DNA from: Halictus rubicundus
Taxonomy: Eukaryota > Arthropoda > Insecta > Hymenoptera > Halictidae
NCBI RefSeq assembly: GCF_050948215.1
Contig: NW_027489031.1
Coordinates: 78,619 to 142,618, forward strand
DNA length: 64,000 nt
Reading direction: 5' to 3'
How positions within the stretch are numbered: the first letter of the stretch is position 1; each line of letters opens with the position of its first letter. The notes under the pieces were generated by a model that had not been told where the DNA came from, searched no databases, and worked only from the letters and a program-made list of their open reading frames with translations. A program made the translations under genes and the position numbers. Below are positions 61,038 to 64,000 of the stretch, piece by piece.

Positions 61038-64000
61038 ATGCTATCCTCAATCGAATCTTATCCTATCCTCAATCGAATCTTATCCTATCCTCTATCCTAT
61101 AATATCATCTATCCTATCCAATCTTCTATCCTATCCTATCCTCTATCCTATCCTACCCTCTATCCTATCCTATCCTATCCTCTATCATATCCTATCCTCT
61201 ATCCTATCCTATCCTCTATCCTATCAAATCTTCTATCCTATCTTCTATCCTATCATCTATCCTATCCTATCCACTATCCTATCCTATCCTCTATCCTATC
61301 CTATCCTCTATCCTATCCTATCCTCTATACTATCCTATCCTCTAACCTATCCTATCCTCTATCCTATCCTATCCTCTATCCCATCCTATCCTCTATCCTA
61401 TCCTATCCTCTATCCTATCCTATCCTCTATCCTATCCTATCCTCTATCCTATCCTATCTTCTATCCTATCTTCAATCCTATCATCTATCCTATCCTATCC
61501 TCTATCCTATCCTATCCTCTATACTATCCTATCCTCTATCCTATCCTATCCTCTATTCTATCCTATCCTCTATCCCATCCTATCCTCTATCCTATCCTAT
61601 CCTCTATCCTATCCTATCCTCTATCCTATCCTATACTCTATCCTATCCTATCCTCTATCCTATCCTATCCTCTATCCTATCCGATCCTCTATCCTATCCT
61701 ATCCTATATCCTATCCTATCCTCTATCCTATCCTATCCTCTATCCTATCCTATCCTCTATCCTATCCTATCCTCTATCCTATCCTATCCTCTATCCTATC
61801 CTATCCTCTATCCTATCCTATCCTCTACCTTATCCTATTCTCTATCCTATACTATCCTATCCTATCCTATCCTCTATCCTATCCTATCCTATCCTATCCT
61901 CTATCCTATCTTATCCTCTATCCTATGCTATCCTCGATCCTGCCCTATTCTCTATCCCATCCTATCCTATCCTCTACCCTATCCTATCCTCTATCCTATC
62001 CTATCCTCTATCCTATCCTATCCTATCCTCTACCCTATCCTATCCTCTATCCTATCCGATCCTCTATCCTATCCTATCCTCTATCCTATCCTATCCTATC
62101 CTCTATCCTATCCTATCCTATCCTCTATCCTATCCTATCTTCAATCCTATCCTAACCTCTATCCTATCCTATCCTCTATCCTATCCTATCCTATCTTCTA
62201 TCCTATCCTCTATCCTATCCTATCCTATCTTCTATCCTATCCTATCCTCTATCCTATCCTACCCTCTATCCTATCCTATCCTATCCTCTATCATATCCTA
62301 TCCTCTATCCTATCCTATCCTCTATCCTATCCTATCATCTATCCTATCCTCTATCCTATCCTCTATCATATGCTATCCTCAATCGAATCCTATCCTATCC
62401 TCTATCCTATAATATCATCTATCCTATCCAATCTTCTATCCTATCCTATCCTCTATCCTATCCTACCCTCTATCCTATCCTATCCTATCCTCTATCATAT
62501 CCTATCCTCTATCCTATCCTATCCTCTATCCTATCCTATCTTCTATCCTATCTTCTATCCTATCATCTATCCTATCCTATCCTCTATCCTATCCTATCTT
62601 CTATCCTATCCTATCCTCTATCCAATTATATCCTCTATCCTATCCTATCCTCTATCCTATCCTATCCTCTATACTATCCTATCCTCTATCCTATCCTATC
62701 CTCTATCCTATCCTATCCTCTATCCCATCCTATCCTCTATCCTATCCTATCCTCTATCCTATCCTATCCTCTATCCTATCCTATACTCTATCCTATCCTA
62801 TCCTCTATCCTATCCTATACTCTATCCTATCCTATCCTCTATCCTATCCTATCCTCTATCCTATCCTATCTTCTATCCTATCCTATCCTCTATCCAATCC
62901 TATCCTCTATCCTATCCTATCCTCTATCCTATCGTATCCTCTATCCTATCCTATCCTCTATCCTACCTTATCCTCTATCCTATCCTATCCTCTATCCTAT
63001 CCTATCCTCTATCCTATCCTATCCTATCTTCTATCCTATCCTCTATCCTATCCTATCCTATCCTCTATCCTATCCTATCCTCTATGCTATCCTATCCTCT
63101 ATGCTATCCTATCCTCTATCCTATCCTATCCTCTATCCTAGCCTATCATCTATCCTATCCTCTATCCTATCCTATCTTCTATCCTATCTTCTATCCTATC
63201 ATCTATCCTATCCTATCCTCTATCCTATCCTATCTTCTATCCTATCCTATCCTCTATCCAATTATATCCTCTATCCTATCCTATCCTCTATCCTATCCTA
63301 TCCTCTATACTATCCTATCCTCTATCCTATCCTATCCTCTATCCTATCCTATCCTCTATCCCATCCTATCCTCTATCCTATCCTATCCTCTATCCTATCC
63401 TATCCTCTATCCTATCCTATACTCTATCCTATCCTATCCTCTATCCTATCCTATACTCTATCCTATCCTATCCTCTATCCTATCCTATCCTCTATCCTAT
63501 CCTATCTTCTATCCTATCCTCTATCCTATCCTATCCTATCCTCCATCCTATCCTATCCTCTATGCTATCCTATCCTCTATGCTATCCTATCCTCTATCCT
63601 ATCCTATCCCCTATCCTATCCTATCATCTATCCTATCCTCTATCCTATCCTCTATCATATGCTATCCTCAATCGAATCTTATCCTATCCTCTATCCTATA
63701 ATATCATCTATCCTATCCAATCTTCTATCCTATCCTATCCTCTATCCTATCCTACCCTCTATCCTATCCTATCCTATCCTCTATCATATCCTATCCTCTA
63801 TCCTATCCTATCCTCTATCCTATCAAATCTTCTATCCTATCTTCTATCCTATCATCTATCCTATCCTATCCACTATCCTATCCTATCTTCTATCCTATCC
63901 TATCCTCTATCCAATTATATCCTCTATCCTATCCTATCCTCTATCCTATCCTATCCTCTATACTATCCTATCCTCTATCCTATCCTATGCTCTATCCTAT
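61038..64000. repeat. Terminal tandem F, copy 2, cut by window end
   Basis: This is the counterpart of 56.36-59.3 kb, with CATATG boxes at 61038, 62370 and 63659 and a CTCGATCC box at 61925. The rare CTATGCTCTATCC variant at 59291 recurs at 63987, exactly 4,696 bp on and 14 bases from the window end, so the repeat clearly continues outside. The first CATATG box is followed by a doubled CAATCGAATC (61048 and 61070, 22 bp apart). Confidence 0.88.

Larger units (their letters stand above)
4688..61950. repeat. CTCGATCC box family (23 copies), ATGCTATCCTCGATCCTGCC
   Basis: This second diagnostic variant is followed by CTATTCTCTATCCC. ATG positions: 4688, 5322, 8009, 11371, 14988, 18073, 18954, 20247, 21499, 26082, 27392, 29854, 31432, 34132, 39540, 42241, 43886, 48047, 53797, 57227, 59840, 60399, 61925. 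The copies in repeat A (5322, 8009, 11371, 14988) read CCTATCC instead of CCTGCCC, and 42241, 43886 and 53797 read CCTGTCC, so the subtype tracks the block of origin. The ancestral GCC form is already present in the leader at 4688. Confidence 0.9.
5574..63690. repeat. CATATG box family (57 complete copies), CATATGCTATCCTCAATCG
   Basis: These diagnostic monomers carry three unusual features together: CATATG, TCAATCG and GAATC. ATG positions: 5577, 6211, 7039, 8264, 8898, 9726, 10401, 11626, 12260, 13088, 14120, 15243, 15877, 16688, 18265, 20782, 22034, 23180, 24831, 25358, 27905, 30367, 31945, 33200, 34627, 34996, 35035, 35562, 36356, 37255, 38612, 40035, 40863, 41575, 42664, 43378, 44309, 44899, 45798, 46468, 48542, 48911, 48950, 49477, 50271, 51170, 52551, 53289, 54220, 54810, 55709, 56362, 57674, 58963, 61038, 62370, 63659. 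Subtypes end in GAATCC or GAATCTT; four copies (5577, 8264, 11626, 15243) have CATCAATCG. Each complete copy includes an NdeI and a TaqI recognition site. I see no function; they are sequence barcodes. Confidence 0.92.
5636..63720. repeat. TATAATATC and CCAATTATATCC companion boxes
   Basis: A CCTATAATATCATCTATCC monomer normally follows the CATATG box within about 40 bp and is followed by CCAATCTTC. Some 250 bp further on comes CTATCCAATTATATCCTC. They travel with the CATATG box through nearly all duplications. The TAA in TATAATATC is the stop that ends most of the long + strand open frames; CTAACC and CTAGCC variants end the rest. Despite their TATA-like and CAAT-like look, I do not treat them as promoter elements. 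Confidence 0.75.
1..64000. repeat. 17-bp composite satellite array (CTATC pentamers plus CT step), fills the window
   Basis: The whole window is a head-to-tail array in one orientation. The commonest monomer is CTCTATCCTATCCTATC, 17 bp, made of three CTATC pentamers and a CT dinucleotide. Frequent alternatives have two pentamers (12 bp) or four (22 bp), so monomer length follows 2+5n. The consensus has 7 C, 7 T, 3 A and no G, so the + strand is pyrimidine-rich and almost without G, and CpG occurs only in variant monomers. No inversion, transposon, tRNA-like or unique segment interrupts it. The array is cut by both window edges. Arrays of this length and purity are known from eukaryotic heterochromatin; the species and the chromosomal site (centromere, subtelomere, sex chromosome) are not deducible. 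Certainty about the repeat is very high. Confidence 0.98.

Noticed and set aside
5574..63690. CATATG boxes as a centromere-protein or other protein binding element
   Set aside because: The box does not match the CENP-B box as I know it and has irregular spacing (39 to 2,547 bp). A binding role cannot be supported from the sequence.
1..64000. CRISPR array
   Set aside because: There are no unique spacers between repeats of 23-50 bp; the units are contiguous 12-, 17- and 22-bp monomers and no cas gene is present.
1..64000. Telomere repeat tract
   Set aside because: The pentamer CTATC/GATAG does not match a telomere motif that I know, and the 17-bp composite, box variants and kilobase-scale higher-order structure are unlike telomeric DNA. 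A subtelomeric location remains possible.
1..64000. Bkm-type GATA tetranucleotide repeat
   Set aside because: The unit is five bases (GGATA) with a 17-bp superstructure, not GATA every four bases.
1..64000. Minus-strand genes or inverted copies
   Set aside because: The minus-strand unit contains TAG, which falls in every frame because 17 is not a multiple of 3, and I saw no segment where the array is inverted.

Overview
All 64,000 bases are one tandemly repeated, gene-free satellite array. It enters the window already in progress at base 1 and is still running at base 64,000. I see no unique flanking DNA, gene, RNA gene, transposon or CRISPR array. The + strand is built from the pentamer CTATC plus a CT step. 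The dominant monomer is 17 bp (CTCTATCCTATCCTATC, i.e. three pentamers plus CT), mixed with 12-bp and 22-bp forms that have two or four pentamers. This is typical of eukaryotic heterochromatic, centromeric or subtelomeric satellite. The sequence does not let me name the taxon.

On top of the 17-bp ladder, rare diagnostic variants act as barcodes and reveal a higher-order structure. The most useful are a CATATG...CAATCGAATC box (57 complete copies from 5.58 kb onward), a CTCGATCCTG box (23 copies), a TTGTCCC box (3 repeat copies plus the first) and a TATAATATC box. Their spacings recur exactly, which shows nested segmental duplications. Layout: 1-5.23 kb is a leader that lacks the CATATG box and carries a 1,649-bp-offset duplication. 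5.23-17.5 kb is a tandem higher-order repeat with start-to-start lengths of 2,687, 3,362 and 3,617 bp. 17.5-33.1 kb is a mosaic with duplications at offsets of 1,252, 1,578, 2,462 and about 7,130 bp. 33.1-56.3 kb is a mosaic whose blocks recur at offsets of 5,412, 8,507, 9,911 and 13,915 bp. 56.3-64 kb is a tandem of about 4.7 kb (offset 4,696 bp) that runs off the window end.

The long + strand open frames are an arithmetic consequence of the repeat. The 17-mer has no stop in any + frame, and 17 is not a multiple of 3, so every + frame reads the same 17-residue Leu/Ile/Ser/Tyr/Pro periodicity. The minus-strand unit contains TAG and is closed. I do not annotate these frames as genes. No genes work together here; the interest lies in the satellite's architecture and in the record of unequal exchange it carries. 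Block edges are given to roughly 50-100 bp unless a marker fixes them exactly. The offsets were read from marker positions by eye, not from an alignment.
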